A stretch of DNA of 64,000 bases from JAPORK01 sp026710285 (lineage in GTDB: Bacteria > Pseudomonadota > Gammaproteobacteria > Pseudomonadales > Endozoicomonadaceae), in contig OZ241746.1 in the NCBI GenBank assembly GCA_965201045.1, positions 4,960,001 to 5,024,000 on the forward strand, read 5' to 3'. The position numbers were made by a program, and so were the translations under genes. Shown one piece after another: positions 25,883 to 34,839 of the stretch. The stretch's first letter is position 1, and each line of letters starts with the position of its first letter. The notes beneath the pieces were generated by a model, which was given only the letters and a program-made list of their open reading frames with translations, was not told the origin of the DNA and did not search any database.

Positions 25883-28800
25883 TTAAAAGGAGTTTTTTTG
25901 CTGTTGATCGGGATGAGGTGTTTGCTGAGCGTGTGTATTACTACTTAAACCGGGAGAATAAACCTGAACCGGATTATTGCTTTGCCGGTCTGCTTCGGTG
26001 TTATTAGTGGCTCTTCTTTTTGATTGTGCTGGATTATCAGTTGAATCACCGGGTCTTTTTCTGGAAGATTTAGAAGAGGTTTCATTTGGACGGTTATTTG
26101 CAGGCAGAACTGATGCTCTGTTATCTGGAGTTAAATATACATTTGAGCTTGTCACTTTATGACCACTACAAATCCTGGTAAGAACCTTCTGGTTATCCCG
26201 TTCATTATTAAAAATGCTGTTTATAATCTCTTCTATTTTGTTGTCAATCTGCTCATCTCTGTTATAATCAGTGTCAGTCTGTTCCTGGCTTGTGCTTTTA
26301 CCGAAAAGTTTTTCAAACCACTCTCTTTTTGCCAGGCAGCAATCTATTTTTTGCCCCCGCAATGATGGTACTTTACGGCAGAAAATGGTACTTATAGCCT
26401 GGATTAATGATCCCAGTTTAGGATGTGTTAAATGTTCTGTTAGTAAACCTACAGTATGATCATATGGTATTCGTATTTTTATAAGTGTGTCAACTCCCAT
26501 ATTGTCTATCAATACATCACGAAGTATACTTTTTTGTTTCTCAGCAGTACCCCGTGCAGTTGATTGTTTTTTTTGTTTTAAAGTTTTAATATTTACAAGT
26601 TGCTCAATGGACCTTACTTTCTCTAATGGAAGCTGAAGCTTTTCGGCAATATCTGTTGATAACACCTTCCAGTTTGTAAGCTGCTCTATCTGCTGAACCT
26701 GTTCTGAACTTATATCTTCTTTAAATATCCACTGATTTATAAAACCCTCAGTCGGATCTGTTTTAAGCGTAAGTTGGGAGCCATGTGTTACTTTTTCATT
26801 AGTTATGTCCACTGGCTGGATAAAATGACTCTCTGCAAAGCTGCCAGAATCAGAAGGAATATTTTGCTGTTGATCGGGATGAGGTGTTTGCTGAGCGTGT
26901 GTATTACTACTTAAGCTGGGAGAATAAACCTGAACCGGATTATTGCCTTCGGTGTTATTAGTGGCTCTTCTTTTTGATTGTGCTGGATTATCAGTTGAAT
27001 CACCAGGTCTTTTTCTGGAAGATTTAGAAGAGGTTTCATTTGGACGGTTATTTGCAGGCAGAACTGATGCTCTGTTATCTTGAGTTAAAGATACATTTGA
27101 GCTTGTCATTTCATGACCACTACAAATCCTGGTAAGAGCCTTCTGGCTACCCTGTTCATCATTAAAAATGCTGTTTATAATCTCTTCTATTTTGTTGTTA
27201 ATCTGCTTCTCTCTGTCATGATCAATGTGTGTTTGTTCCTGGTTTGTGCCTTTACCGAAATGTTTTTCAAACCACTCTCTTTTTGCCATGCAGCAATTTC
27301 GTTTTTTATCCGACCATGATGCTTTACTGCAGGAAATGGTACTTATAGCCTGGATTAATGCTCCCAGTTCAGGATGTGTTAAATGTTCTGTTAGTAAACC
27401 TACAATATGATCATATCGTATTCCTCGTTGGCTTGCAATTGTGCGAGCTGCTATATTGTCTATCAATACACTACGAAGTATAATTTTTTGTTTCTCAGCA
27501 GTACTCCGTGCAGTTGATCGTTTTTTTTGTTTTAAAGTTTTAATATTTACAAGTTGCTCAATGGACCTTACTTTCTCTAATGGAAGCCGAAGCTTTTGGG
27601 CAATATTTGTTGATAACACCTTCCAGTTTGTAAGCTGCTCTATCGTCTGAAGCTGTTCTGAACTTATACCTTGTGTAAATATCCATTGATTTATAAAACC
27701 CTCAGTCGGATCTGTTTTAAGCGTAAGTTGGGAGCCATGTGTTACTTTTTTATTAGTTATGTCCACTGGCTGGATAAAATGACTCTCTGCAAAGCTGCCG
27801 GAATCAGAAGGAATATTTTGCTGTTGATCGGGATGAGGTGTTTGCTGAGCGTGTGTATTACTACTTAAGCCGGGAGAATAAACCTGAACCTGATTATTGC
27901 TTTGCCGGTCTGCTTCGGTGTTATTAGTGGCTCTTCTTTTTGATTGTGCTGGATTATCAGTTGAATCACCAGGTCTTTTTCTGGAAGATTTAGAAGAGGT
28001 TTCATTTGGACGGTTATTTGCAGGCAGAACTGATGCTCTGTTATCTTGAGTTAAAGATACATTTGAGCTTGTCATTTCATGACCACTACAAATCCTGGTA
28101 AGAGCCTTCTGGCTAACCTGTTCATCATTAAAAATGCTGTTTATAATCTCTTCTATTTTGTTGTTAATCTGCTTATCTCTGTCATGATCAATGTGTGTTT
28201 GTTCCTGGTTTGTGCCTTTACCGAAATGTTTTTCAAACCACTCTCTTTTTGCCATGCAGCAATTTCGTTTTTTATCCAGCCATGATGCTTTACTGCAGGA
28301 AATGGTACTTATAGCCTGGATTAATGCTCCCAGTTCAGGATGTGTTAAATGTTCTGTTAGTAAACCTACAATATGATCATATCGTATTCCTCGTTGGCTT
28401 GCAATTGTGCGAGCTGCTATATTGTCTATCAATACACTACGAAGTATAATTTTTTGTTTCTCAGCAGTACCCCGTGCAGTTGATTGTTTTTTTTGTTTTA
28501 AAGTTTTAATATTTACAAGTCGCTCAATGAAACTTACTTTCTCTAATGGAAGCCGAAGCTTTTTGGCAATATCTGTTGATAACACCTTCCAGTTTGTAAG
28601 CTGCTCTATCGTCTGAAGCTGTTCTGAACTTATACCTTGTGTAAATATCCATTGATTTATAAAACCCTCAGTCGGATCTGTTTTAAGCGTAAGTTGGGAG
28701 CCATGTGTTACTTTTTTATTAGTTATGTCCACTGGCTGGATAAAATGACTCTCTGCAAAGCTGCCGGAATCAGAAGGAATATTTTGCTGTTGATCGGGAT

Positions 28801-29690
28801 GAGGTGTTTGCTGAGCGTGTGTATTACTACTTAAGCCGGGAGAATAAACCTGAACCTGATTATTGCTTTGCCGGTCTGCTTCGGTGTTATTAGTGGCTCT
28901 TCTTTTTGATTGTGCTGGATTATCAGTTGAATCACCAGGTCTTTTTCTGGAAGATTTAGAAGAGGTTTCATTTGGACGGTTATTTGCAGGCAGAACTGAT
29001 GCTCTGTTATCTTGAGTTAAAGATACATTTGAGCTTGTCATTTCATGACCACTACAAATCCTGGTAAGAGCCTTCTGGCTAACCTGTTCATCATTAAAAA
29101 TGCTGTTTATAATCTCTTCTATTTTGTTGTTAATCTGCTTATCTCTGTCATGATCAATGTGTGTTTGTTCCTGGTTTGTGCCTTTACCGAAATGTTTTTC
29201 AAACCACTCTCTTTTTGCCATGCGGCAATTTCGTTTTTTATCCGGTCCTGATTCTTTACTGCAGGAAATGGTACTTATAGCCTGGATTAATGCTCCCAGT
29301 TCAGGATGTGTTAAATATTCTGTTAGTAAACCTACAGTATGATCATATCGTATTTTTCGTTTGTTTCGAAGTGTGTGAGCTCCTATATTGTCTATCAATA
29401 CACTACGAAGTATAATTTTTTGTTTCTCAGCAGTACCCCGTGCAGTTGATCGTTTTTTTTGTTTTAAAGTTTTAATATTTACAAGTCGCTCAATGGACCT
29501 TACTTTCTCTAATGGAAGCTGAAGCTTTCGGACAATATCTATTGATGGCACCTTCAGGTTTGTAAGCTGCTCTATCTTCTGAAGCTGTTCTGAACTTATA
29601 CCTTCTTTAAATATCCATTGATTTATAAAACCCTCAACCGGATCTGTTTTAAGCGTAAGTTGGGAGTCATGTGTTACCTTCTGGTTTATA
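25883..29690 (-). repeat. Four in-gene repeats with 966-bp period
   Basis: Identical landmarks recur every 966 bp, e.g. the block around 28079 and 29045, and at 27113. Between repeats 3 and 4 the spacing is 12 bp shorter because ADRQS is partly missing in repeat 3. Repeats 2 and 3 are almost identical at the DNA level. Copy number may change by recombination or be misassembled. Confidence 0.9.
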
Positions 29691-29890
29691 AGCTGCTCTC
29701 CGCCAGCTTCAGGTTGAGATCGCAAATTGCTTTGTAAATTAAGAAAAATTTGCGGTTTTAAATTTGCAGGTACACTTTCAATTTTGTTTACAGCATTAGC
29801 ATAATTTAAAGTTGTAGCTTGTTGAGTTTTATCAGAAGCTATCTGGCGAGCAGATGATTTATTGAGTGTGTCAACATATAAAGGGGTCAT
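25883..29890 (-). CDS. Giant four-repeat protein with a bipartite NLS-like motif in each repeat
   Basis: 1335 residues. After a unique head of about 70 residues come four repeats of about 322, 322, 318 and 300 residues. Each repeat holds VTHGSQLTLKTDP, a helical block with QLTNWKVLSTDIAKKLRLPL followed by KVRSIERLVNIKTLKQKK, which looks helix-turn-helix-like. It then has a conserved Cys/basic segment ending in KREWFEKHFGKG, an acidic helix, and a disordered Ser/Asn/Gln-rich tail. In the tail RKRPGDSTDNPAQSKRR (about 314-330, 636-652, 958-974, 1276-1292) fits the classical bipartite nuclear localisation pattern: KR, 11-residue spacer, KRR. No signal peptide or membrane segment. I know no family for it. 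A host-nucleus effector is inference. There is no strong Shine-Dalgarno sequence before the ATG. The last repeat ends early by a frameshift. Confidence 0.75.
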   Translation of the reverse strand: MTPLYVDTLNKSSARQIASDKTQQATTLNYANAVNKIESVPANLKPQIFLNLQSNLRSQPEAGGEQLINQKVTHDSQLTLKTDPVEGFINQWIFKEGISSEQLQKIEQLTNLKVPSIDIVRKLQLPLEKVRSIERLVNIKTLKQKKRSTARGTAEKQKIILRSVLIDNIGAHTLRNKRKIRYDHTVGLLTEYLTHPELGALIQAISTISCSKESGPDKKRNCRMAKREWFEKHFGKGTNQEQTHIDHDRDKQINNKIEEIINSIFNDEQVSQKALTRICSGHEMTSSNVSLTQDNRASVLPANNRPNETSSKSSRKRPGDSTDNPAQSKRRATNNTEADRQSNNQVQVYSPGLSSNTHAQQTPHPDQQQNIPSDSGSFAESHFIQPVDITNKKVTHGSQLTLKTDPTEGFINQWIFTQGISSEQLQTIEQLTNWKVLSTDIAKKLRLPLEKVSFIERLVNIKTLKQKKQSTARGTAEKQKIILRSVLIDNIAARTIASQRGIRYDHIVGLLTEHLTHPELGALIQAISTISCSKASWLDKKRNCCMAKREWFEKHFGKGTNQEQTHIDHDRDKQINNKIEEIINSIFNDEQVSQKALTRICSGHEMTSSNVSLTQDNRASVLPANNRPNETSSKSSRKRPGDSTDNPAQSKRRATNNTEADRQSNNQVQVYSPGLSSNTHAQQTPHPDQQQNIPSDSGSFAESHFIQPVDITNKKVTHGSQLTLKTDPTEGFINQWIFTQGISSEQLQTIEQLTNWKVLSTNIAQKLRLPLEKVRSIEQLVNIKTLKQKKRSTARSTAEKQKIILRSVLIDNIAARTIASQRGIRYDHIVGLLTEHLTHPELGALIQAISTISCSKASWSDKKRNCCMAKREWFEKHFGKGTNQEQTHIDHDREKQINNKIEEIINSIFNDEQGSQKALTRICSGHEMTSSNVSLTQDNRASVLPANNRPNETSSKSSRKRPGDSTDNPAQSKRRATNNTEGNNPVQVYSPSLSSNTHAQQTPHPDQQQNIPSDSGSFAESHFIQPVDITNEKVTHGSQLTLKTDPTEGFINQWIFKEDISSEQVQQIEQLTNWKVLSTDIAEKLQLPLEKVRSIEQLVNIKTLKQKKQSTARGTAEKQKSILRDVLIDNMGVDTLIKIRIPYDHTVGLLTEHLTHPKLGSLIQAISTIFCRKVPSLRGQKIDCCLAKREWFEKLFGKSTSQEQTDTDYNRDEQIDNKIEEIINSIFNNERDNQKVLTRICSGHKVTSSNVYLTPDNRASVLPANNRPNETSSKSSRKRPGDSTDNPAQSKRRATNNTEADRQSNNPVQVYSPGLSSNTHAQQTPHPDQQQKNSF

Positions 29891-30020
29891 TGCAGTTTCA
29901 CTAGTATGTACTATCTGTTTTAGAAGAAAGATTCAAAGTGAAGATGATACCATAAGCAAATCTAAATTTGAAAACATTTTTTTGGCAGTACTTTAAAAAC
30001 GTCCCGGTTAGCCTGACATA

Positions 30021-30112
30021 TGACGTGGTCAACCTCTTTATTGCAACCCGGTTAAGAAATATTTTCTAATTTTGTCATGACTCTTCATATTCATTTGGAC
30101 TCATATAATCCA
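30021..30112 (-). mobile_element. Right-end remnant of the same IS3 element
   Basis: On the minus strand it encodes the orfB end DYMSPNEYEE (with one base lost), the stop and the terminal repeat ending TGACCACGTCA. It matches 25520-25611 closely. It lies in inverted orientation to the complete IS3, on the other side of the repeat protein. Confidence 0.8.
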
Positions 30113-30363
30113 ATATATTTCCTGTATATCTTTTCTCTTATGAAAAGATGCATTATCCATTACTACTACCGAAGATTCAGGCAGTTTTGGCAGTAAATCT
30201 TGTTTTATCCAGTTATAAAATACATGCATTGATCGAACCCGTAATAAGAGATACAGTGAGTAAAATATTACCCACTAATGCACCCAATGCGTTGATTCTA
30301 CGTTTTTTATTCCAACTGTGAGTACCATAACAGCGTTTCCCCTGTTCGGAATAACCGTACTCT
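30113..30363 (-). pseudogene. IS630-family transposase fragment
   Basis: Minus-strand pieces in two frames: REYGYSEQGKRCYG, NKKRRINALGALVGN, then FYNWIKQDLLPKLPESSVVV followed by MDNASFHKRKDIQEIY. The MDNASFHK string is the typical central catalytic Asp region of DDE_3 transposases. Both ends are missing and the frame is broken. Confidence 0.75.
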
Positions 30364-30521
30364 CTTAGAAACCATCTGAAAATTCTCAAAAGCAAGAAAA
30401 TATGAGGGAATAAACCTTTTCAGGAACTGTACAAGTAAGTTAAAAGCAGAAAAAACAGAATAGGACAAAGTGTTTTTCTTTAGATTTTCCTGCTCTTTGG
30501 AATTTTCAGATAGTTTCTAAG
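30364..30521. mobile_element. MITE-like element with 22-bp inverted repeats
   Basis: CTTAGAAACCATCTGAAAAT(TC) at 30364-30385 is the inverse of (GA)ATTTTCAGATAGTTTCTAAG at 30500-30521 with one mismatch. The 114 bp between show no gene. It interrupts or abuts the IS630 fragment. It may be the two ends of a deleted IS. Confidence 0.6.
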
Positions 30522-30530
30522 GAAAAAATT

Positions 30531-30775
30531 ATAACTCCCCAGGTATCTTGTCATGGTGGAATAAAAAAACTTTACTTCAGCCAGGAATTGTGCAATAACA
30601 TACGTTATGAACAAATCAGAACAGACTATTGCCAAAGCATTGGGAACAGAAACAACGAAGCTCACTATAGCAAATATGGTGCTTCGTGCTGAAAATAAAG
30701 AGCTAAAGCAAGAAATTGCTAAGTTAAAACAAGATAATGTTGAGCTAAAACAAGAAATTGCTGAACTAAGGCATC
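30531..30775 (+). pseudogene. IS66 left end and transposase N-terminus, plus-strand copy
   Basis: TAACTCCCCAGGT starts the end. After about 75 bp an ATG (30607) begins MNKSEQTIAKALGTETTK and a leucine/lysine-rich coiled coil (ELKQEIAKLKQDNVELKQEI), the usual IS66 transposase start. It stops after about 55 codons where an inverted second copy begins. Confidence 0.7.
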
Positions 30776-31129
30776 ATGACCTTATATGTCCTTCCTGACC
30801 ACCGCTTTTCTTTCGACCTTTTTTACGTAGTGACTGATTACGAGTAAGTTTTTTTAAACCATCACTGGATGGAGGTTTAGAACTGTTTTGGCTATTTTGG
30901 TTCAGGCTATGCTTTAGTTGAGCATTTTCTTGTTTTAACTCAGTATTTTCAGTACGAAGCACTGTATTTTCTATACAAAGCTCCGTTATTTTTATTTTAA
31001 GTGTATTTATCTGTGCTTCAAGCTGTATAATTTTTTCTGAGTTATCCATGGTGTATATGTTATGCCATAACCTCAGACTGAAGTTAAAGCTTTTTTTATT
31101 TCACCATGATAAGAACCTGGGGAGTTACT
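30774..31129 (-). pseudogene. IS66 left end and transposase N-terminus, minus-strand copy
   Basis: ATG at 31049 starts MDNSEKIIQLEAQINTLKIK, a coiled coil, then NSSKPPSSDGLKKLTRNQSL and RKKGRKKSGGQEGHIRS. The frame ends at the junction with the plus-strand fragment. The element end ACCTGGGGAGTTAC is at 31116-31129. The breakpoint after GGQEGHIRS is near that of the relic at 23.5-24.3 kb. Confidence 0.75.
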
Positions 31130-31262
31130 TTTTTTGTTGTGTTAAACTCAAGTTTTATATTATCATTGTATAAATACATTGTTACCATGTATCTTATATC
31201 GTAGTCTTCAGTAAAATACATTTGATGTATAAGCCTAATAATTCCCGGTTAGGAAGACCAAA

Positions 31263-32084
31263 ATGCATAACACAAGTCATACACTTGAATTTTTAACTGA
31301 CATAAAATGTACTAAATTATCCTGGTTATCTAACAAAAAAATAAAGGAAATAAAAGAACAATTTTCAAAAAAAGCATTATTGATTTTTAAAAATCAAGCA
31401 TTAAGTGATGCTGAACTGCTCGACTTTGCTAAAAAAATTGGCAATGGCTGTTTAGAAGAGTCGGCAAGAAGTTCCAGCTTATCAAGCTCAAGACGTCATA
31501 TTGCATACATGACTAATTTACGAGACCAGGAAGGAAAGTCCCTGGGTTTCCATGATTATAGTACTGATTACTGGCATTCAGATCAGGAGTTTCGTCTAAA
31601 ACCGGCATCTGTTACCATTTTACACTGTGTTATTCCGGCACCTGAAGGAGGAAATACAAGCTTTGTTTCTACCAATATTCAGGATGTGGGGATTGATAAC
31701 GTAAAAGATATTAAAAAATTAAGCCCGCTATGGTCTACACGAAGACCTGCTAACTCGCATGATAATGCTCCAAAAATCACTGTAGCTCACCCCGTACTTA
31801 TTGATAATAGTTACCTGTATATTAGTGAAAATACAATAGATATAATACAAGATAAAAAAAAGATTGATAATTCCAGTAAAATAAAAAAATCTCTCCTGGA
31901 AAAAATTCTACAGAAGAAAAATATTTATTCTCATAAATGGGAAGTTGGAGATCTCCTTTTATTTGATAACAGTAAACTGTTACACAGAAGAGAAAAATTT
32001 TGTGGGTTAAGGTTTATAAAAGGAATGAAGATTTACCCTGATCCAGAATATAACCCCACTATACCTACAGTAAAAATAGATTGA
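31263..32084 (+). CDS. TauD/TfdA-family Fe(II)/2-oxoglutarate oxygenase
   Basis: 273 residues. The Fe(II) facial triad is visible: H-x-D in YWHSDQEF (about 104-106) and the distal His in SKLLHRREKF (about 241), followed by the 2-oxoglutarate-binding Arg in LRFIKGMKI. ALLIFKNQALSDAELLDFAK is the typical N-terminal beta-strand region. The Asp of H-x-D argues for a hydroxylase or desaturase, not a halogenase. Substrate unknown. AGGAAG lies 7 bases before the ATG. The next gene starts 31 bp after the stop, so the two likely form an operon and act on one substrate. Neighbouring IS debris suggests the pair sits on an accessory segment. Confidence 0.88.
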   Translation: MHNTSHTLEFLTDIKCTKLSWLSNKKIKEIKEQFSKKALLIFKNQALSDAELLDFAKKIGNGCLEESARSSSLSSSRRHIAYMTNLRDQEGKSLGFHDYSTDYWHSDQEFRLKPASVTILHCVIPAPEGGNTSFVSTNIQDVGIDNVKDIKKLSPLWSTRRPANSHDNAPKITVAHPVLIDNSYLYISENTIDIIQDKKKIDNSSKIKKSLLEKILQKKNIYSHKWEVGDLLLFDNSKLLHRREKFCGLRFIKGMKIYPDPEYNPTIPTVKID

Positions 32085-32115
32085 GTTTGATACTTTTAGA
32101 TAAGTAGGGGGAATA

Positions 32116-33138
32116 ATGGACAATAAATTAGTGATCCCACATCACCAAGAAATCGAAATTAAGCAAATTATAAGAAAAAGCAATTCACAATTTATTAATA
32201 AAAAAAAACTTATTAAAAATAGTGCTATCAAAATACGTGCAGGTATCGCAGGTGGATTGCCTTTTAATAATTTAACGTCGGATGTTGTTAGTGGTTGTCT
32301 GCCAGAGTCTTCAGCATGTTATGGCATGTGTTTTGCAGCAAAATCCAGTTGGGAAAAGGGTATTGACTTTGCCAGGAAGGTAAATAATATTTTTGATGAA
32401 AAGCTCTTTATTGAAGATCTTGGAAAACTTCCTCAGGAACAAAATTATGTGAGATGTGGATGGAATAGCGATCCATCGTGGAATTGGGAAACAGCCACAA
32501 AAATGGCAGAAATAGCCAGAGAAAAAAACTTATTAATGATTTTTATTACGAAGGCTTTTACAAAAGTAAGTGATGAGCTCTTAATGCGTCTTGTGGATAT
32601 TAAAGCTGAAATGAGAGTATCCATTAGTGCTTTAGATACAAATAATCAGCTGGAACAACGACTTAACTTTATTGAAAATTATCGAATGCTGGGCGGTATT
32701 GTAATTCCGGTTTTGTTAACGGCTATTTTTAAAGATATCCGTTTGATGAACAGGCAAAATAATATTGTTAACTGGTTGGTACAAAAAGATTTTCCTGCTG
32801 CTGAAAACAGTTTGCGTATACCTGAGTATTCTTATGTTGCTAACATCATTGATAAAAGCAAAACCCGATTTATGGAAGGTCAAAAAGATTTTTGGAGCGG
32901 CAGACTGTATACTGATAAACTAGTGTTCCCAACAGCCACCAGTGTCCCGGATAATTATAGGGGTATTCGTAGCGGCTATTTATCACAGCTGAATACAAGC
33001 TCCATTGATCGTTTGTTTTTTGATGAAGTAAAAATACATCAGGAAATAATGCACAAAAAGGAATTTTTTCGTTCTCCACGTATGTGCGGTGTTTCTGCAA
33101 AAATAAATGCAAATTCAGAATTATTGCCTGAACAATAA
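32116..33138 (+). CDS. Radical-SAM-like protein with C-x7-C-x3-C cluster motif
   Basis: 340 residues. SGCLPESSACYGMCFAAK (Cys about 61, 69, 73) near the N-terminus is followed by alternating strands and helices (YVRCGWNSDPSW, LLMIFITKAFTKVSDELL, EMRVSISALD, GGIVIPVLL), which suggests a TIM-barrel radical-SAM-type fold. The spacing is not the canonical CxxxCxxC, so either it is a variant or another Fe-S or metal protein. A further Cys-Gly (MCGVSAK) lies near the end. No signal peptide. GGGGGA precedes the ATG. Coupled to the TauD-like gene; a joint small-molecule or peptide modification pathway is inferred. Confidence 0.6.
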   Translation: MDNKLVIPHHQEIEIKQIIRKSNSQFINKKKLIKNSAIKIRAGIAGGLPFNNLTSDVVSGCLPESSACYGMCFAAKSSWEKGIDFARKVNNIFDEKLFIEDLGKLPQEQNYVRCGWNSDPSWNWETATKMAEIAREKNLLMIFITKAFTKVSDELLMRLVDIKAEMRVSISALDTNNQLEQRLNFIENYRMLGGIVIPVLLTAIFKDIRLMNRQNNIVNWLVQKDFPAAENSLRIPEYSYVANIIDKSKTRFMEGQKDFWSGRLYTDKLVFPTATSVPDNYRGIRSGYLSQLNTSSIDRLFFDEVKIHQEIMHKKEFFRSPRMCGVSAKINANSELLPEQ

Positions 33139-33226
33139 ACAAACGGCGATAAACGTGAAAAAGTTACAAGTTATCATGATTCAAAACTTGAAAAATGTGA
33201 CTAACAGACAAGATAAACAAACCAAT

Positions 33227-33255
33227 GACATAATGCGGTAAACCTGCATTATGTC
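33227..33255. terminator. Palindromic hairpin between convergent genes
   Basis: GACATAATGC and GCATTATGTC form a perfect 10-bp stem with a 9-nt loop, between the ends of the radical-SAM-like gene and yggX. There is no T-run, so it may be a bidirectional terminator of moderate strength. Confidence 0.5.
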
Positions 33256-33295
33256 TGTAATCAAATACTGAAAAGGGATGTTTTTTCTGATAAGG

Positions 33296-33577
33296 TTAGT
33301 GTTCCCCGGGCGTTTCTTCTACATAACCTGCAGCCTGATCATAATTTTCACCCTGCATAAATTTTTCCATTTGTTCTGTCAAATACTGCCTTGTTTCTGG
33401 CAACATCAGATTTAAATGTTTTTCATTGATAAGTCTGGTCTGATGTTGCTGCCACAGATCCCATGCCTCCTGAGAAACATTATTATAAATCCATAAACCT
33501 TTTTCTCCGGGATAAGGGGATCTGATCAGCCCCGGAGCTTCTTTTTTAAGCTTGATACAATAAACGGTTCGAGACAT
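33296..33577 (-). CDS. yggX: Fe(2+)-trafficking protein YggX
   Basis: 93 residues, the usual size. SRTVYC with the conserved Cys7, YPGEKGLWIYNNVSQEAWDL, WQQHQTRLINEKHLNLM and the C-terminal MEKFMQGENY match the family, which protects Fe-S clusters and helps iron handling under oxidative stress. I start at ATG 33577, the family start; a longer frame to 33688 adds 37 non-homologous residues. It lies 174 bp downstream of sodB in the same direction, a sensible oxidative-stress pair. In enterics the gene follows mutY instead. Confidence 0.92.
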   Translation of the reverse strand: MSRTVYCIKLKKEAPGLIRSPYPGEKGLWIYNNVSQEAWDLWQQHQTRLINEKHLNLMLPETRQYLTEQMEKFMQGENYDQAAGYVEETPGEH

Positions 33578-33751
33578 TTCTTTCTTGTTCCTTAAATATT
33601 TTCTGTAAACCAACCGCCTGAGTAAAAAAATTAAGAACGCAGTTTTTAGCATTAAAACACAACCGGCTCTGATTAAGAATCTACTCATAATCTTTTTATA
33701 AATTGCAAATGTCGATAAAAATACTCAGCCGGTGGTATTAATGTAAATTTT

Positions 33752-34336
33752 TCAGGCTGTAAAATTTGCCAGGACAAAATCCCAGTTTACCAGCTCCCAA
33801 AAAATTTTAATATATTCAGGTCTTGCGTTGCGATAATCAATGTAATACGCATGTTCCCAAACATCGCAGGTGAGTACAGGTGTAAGCTTTTCTGTTAAAG
33901 GATTTCCGGCATTACTGGTATTCAGAATTTCCAGACTGCCAATATTGTTTTTTACCAGCCATGTCCAGCCTGAACCAAAATTGGTGGCGGCAGCAGTGGA
34001 AAATTTTTCTTTGAATTCAGCAAAGCTACCAAACGCTGCTGAAATAGCCTCTGCTATCTGACCCGTTGGTTCTCCTCCACCATTAGGACTCATACAGTGC
34101 CAGTAAAAAGTATGGTTCCACACTTGTGCTGCATTATTAAATACACCACCTGTAGTTGAGACAATAATTTTTTCCAGCGTTTTTTTTGCCAGTGAAGCAT
34201 CTGCTTCTACAAATTTATTCAGATTATTAACATAAGCCTGATGATGCTTTCCATAGTGATAATTTAGCGTTTCTTCAGAAATATAGGGTTCCAGTGCATT
34301 GCGTGCATAGGGCAGCTCAGGTAATTTAAAGCTCAT
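33752..34336 (-). CDS. sodB: Iron superoxide dismutase
   Basis: 194 residues. Metal ligands: His in YHYGKHHQAYV, His in NHTFYWHCM, Asp and His in DVWEHAYYIDY. Gln in NNAAQVWNH and the overall sequence fit the Fe type. No signal peptide, so cytosolic. It dismutates superoxide to peroxide and oxygen. GAGGAATT precedes the ATG. Confidence 0.97.
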   Translation of the reverse strand: MSFKLPELPYARNALEPYISEETLNYHYGKHHQAYVNNLNKFVEADASLAKKTLEKIIVSTTGGVFNNAAQVWNHTFYWHCMSPNGGGEPTGQIAEAISAAFGSFAEFKEKFSTAAATNFGSGWTWLVKNNIGSLEILNTSNAGNPLTEKLTPVLTCDVWEHAYYIDYRNARPEYIKIFWELVNWDFVLANFTA

Positions 34337-34839
34337 TTTTATAATTCCTCAACAGTTTAATAAATACAACTTAATTTTATGTGGAAAATGTGATGTATTC
34401 TGAAAAACAATCTGTCTCTTAGCATATATCATATAAGATATTTTTTTAAAGCCAGAGAGACAAAAAATTTTAGTACCCTAATAATATAATATTTCAGACA
34501 GTTTTTAAAAATAGTTATAGCAAAAACATTAAAATTATTGATTTATAATAATATTGTTTTTCAACAACTCTTCGTTAATTTCACTTATAATCAGATACTT
34601 AAGAAAAATTACAACTCATTTTTCAATGGCTTTTGAGAAAACACAATGGTAATTTTTTTGCTTTGTTATCATGCATACCATAAAATTTATTGATTTAATA
34701 AAAAAGTTACCTGTTATTTAACAAACATTATTTGACCAGGTGCACAAACTTTAAAAATACAACTAAGTTCATCGGTACTTAAAAACAGATAAAAAAAACA
34801 GGCTCCTTAAAGTACTTATTAAACTATCTTTATAGTTGA
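34337..34839. other. AT-rich intergenic region upstream of sodB
   Basis: About 500 bp, very A+T-rich. No open frame with coding character. It must hold the sodB promoter, but I cannot pick -10 and -35 boxes with confidence. Confidence 0.4.

Noticed and set aside
27113..29342. Repeated plus-strand frames of 61-69 codons at a 966-bp period
   Set aside because: Antisense shadows of the repeat protein; they recur only because the gene itself is repetitive.
25883..29690. Regular repeats as a CRISPR array
   Set aside because: The period of 966 bp and an open coding frame through all units exclude short repeats with spacers; no cas gene is present.
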